Below are positions 59,168-60,000 of a stretch of DNA of 60,000 nt, one piece after another. The position numbers and the translations under genes were made by a program. How positions within the stretch are numbered: position 1 is the first letter of the stretch; every line of letters begins with the position of its first letter. The stretch lies in NCBI RefSeq assembly GCF_029227915.1, contig NC_079877.1:13455351-13515350 (forward strand). Reading direction: 5' to 3'. The stretch comes from Hydractinia symbiolongicarpus (Eukaryota > Cnidaria > Hydrozoa > Anthoathecata > Hydractiniidae). The notes beneath the pieces are model-generated. The model did not search any database, had not been told where the DNA came from, and saw only the letters and a program-made list of their open reading frames with translations.

Positions 59168-59662
59168 TCTTCTTCTTCTTCTTCTTCTTCTTCTTCTTCT
59201 TCTTCTTCTTCTTCTTCTTCTTCTTCTTCTTCTTCTTCTTCTTCTTCTTCTTCTTCTTCTTCTTCTTCTTCTTCTTCTTCTTCTTTTACTTCTTCTACTT
59301 CTTCTTCTTCTACTTCTTTTTCTTCTACTTCTTCTTTTTCTACTCCTTCTTTTTCTACTTCTTCTTTTTCTACTTCTTCTTCTTCTACTTCTTCTTCTTC
59401 TACTTCTTCTTCTTCTACTTCTTCTTCTTCTTCTTCTACTTCTTCTTCTTCTACTTCTTCTTCTTCTACTTCTTCTTCTTTTACTTCTTCTTCTTCTACT
59501 TCTTCTTCTTCTACTTCTTCTTCTTCTACTTCTTCTTCTTCTACTTCTTCTTCTTCTACTTCTTCTTCTTCTACTTCTTCTACTTCTTCTTCTTCTACTT
59601 CTTCTTCTTCTACTTCTTCTTCTTCTACTTCTTCTTCTTCTACTTCTTCTTCTTCTTCTTCT
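59168..59662. repeat. CTT microsatellite with TACTTCTTCTTCT higher-order repeat
   Basis: The first ~115 bases are pure CTT. The rest is mostly a 15-base unit (tacttcttcttcttc type) with substitutions. The poly-Leu and poly-Phe frames across it are artefacts. Confidence 0.95.
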
Positions 59663-59929
59663 ATGCCCTTTCGATTTGTAAAAAAATTGTTTTATTTATC
59701 GAGGCGAGGCAAATGACTTAAGTCATTTGCTTCTGTAGACTAATCCCTTTATGTTAAAATGAACAGGGAGAAAGGACGTCAGTCCGCCATTTTGTGCAAA
59801 GAGGATGTTTTATTTGTCCGAGGTCACGTGACAATAACAACTTTTTAGCCTGTATTTTAAGGACCCGAGAATTTAGATGTTACGCGCTATTGGAGTCAAG
59901 GTTCTGCACAATTCGTCTGCTGTTTAAAT

Positions 59930-60000
59930 CGTCCGTGTAACTTTGCGAAAATTAAAAAAAAAACTCGCGAAAGGTAATCCGCTTAAGTTATTTACGAATT
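59930..60000. repeat. Start of a TTCGCGAA-type repeat at the window edge
   Basis: ctcgcgaaaggtaatccgct matches in reverse the cgcgggataacctttcgcg segment at about 26460-26485. The copy is cut off by the end of the window. Confidence 0.4.

Larger units (their letters stand above)
56146..59891. mobile_element. DNA transposon with ~77-bp terminal inverted repeats, YqaJ nuclease and DDE transposase
   Basis: The left end (56146-56223) and the reverse complement of the right end (59815-59891) align over their whole length with few changes. Shared blocks are aatagcg-gtaa, cgggtcct, gctaaaaagttgt and attgtcacgtgacct. Inside are a SAP/YqaJ frame on + and a transposase remnant on -, converging. Two later arrivals, the CRE-palindrome repeat (58103-58955) and a CTT microsatellite (59168-59662), interrupt it. 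YqaJ exonuclease together with a PIF/Harbinger-like transposase is, as I recall, the layout of ISL2EU transposons. Confidence 0.75.

Noticed and set aside
59106-59721. Long open frames coding poly-Leu and poly-Phe
   Set aside because: They are translations of the CTT microsatellite; no coding signal outside it.

Overview
The window looks like part of an animal nuclear genome, most likely a cnidarian and probably a hydrozoan. It is AT-rich, its genes are split by many introns with GT/AG boundaries, and the repeat mix fits: Penelope-like, CR1-like, RTE and Copia retroelements, plus hAT, PIF/Harbinger, pogo and YqaJ-bearing DNA transposons. The taxon is inferred from protein-family recognition only. 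No search was run.

The host content is two spliced genes on the + strand, about 18 kb apart. Gene 1 (coding span 3589-23870, ten inferred coding exons, 412 residues) and gene 2 (42321 to at least 56017, eight inferred exons, 3' end not seen) are related. Exons 2 are both 81 nt, the exon after the last Rel-like block is 54 nt in both, and the intron phases agree. The first seven exons of gene 1 (six of gene 2) read as a divergent N-terminal Rel homology (NF-kB-like DNA-binding) domain. No IPT/TIG dimerisation domain follows; each protein has its own unrecognised tail instead. Gene 1 also has a phase-1/phase-1 75-nt exon coding a lysine-rich patch that I could not find in gene 2. This pair is the best candidate for undescribed biology here.

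Layout: 1-1513 is a decayed Copia-type element (minus strand) with a likely LTR. 1915-2680 is a CRE-palindrome repeat. Gene 1 intron 2 carries a complete Penelope-like insertion with a 16-bp target duplication (5775-7790) and an older LINE (8030-8983). Intron 3 carries a hAT-like derelict (13930-15141) and a diverged satellite (15440-17260). Between the genes are a MITE (24071-24548), a tRNA-derived SINE, pogo remnants, a nearly intact CR1-like LINE (28900-32217) with a 2A-like motif and a PHD finger, a Harbinger fragment, nested inverted-repeat elements (35560-37960), a HIRAN-like pseudogene, and a MITE abutting a LINE. Gene 2 introns hold two abutting perfect palindromes (43058-43161), a Harbinger transposase, a 53-bp satellite (46260-46990), RTE LINE pieces and a Penelope GIY-YIG remnant. 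56146-59891 is a DNA transposon with about 77-bp terminal inverted repeats, a SAP/YqaJ nuclease pseudogene and a DDE transposase remnant. It is invaded by the CRE-palindrome repeat and a CTT microsatellite.

Nearly all of the mobile-element genes are broken. The two RHD-like genes keep open frames across all inferred splice junctions, which suggests they are under selection.
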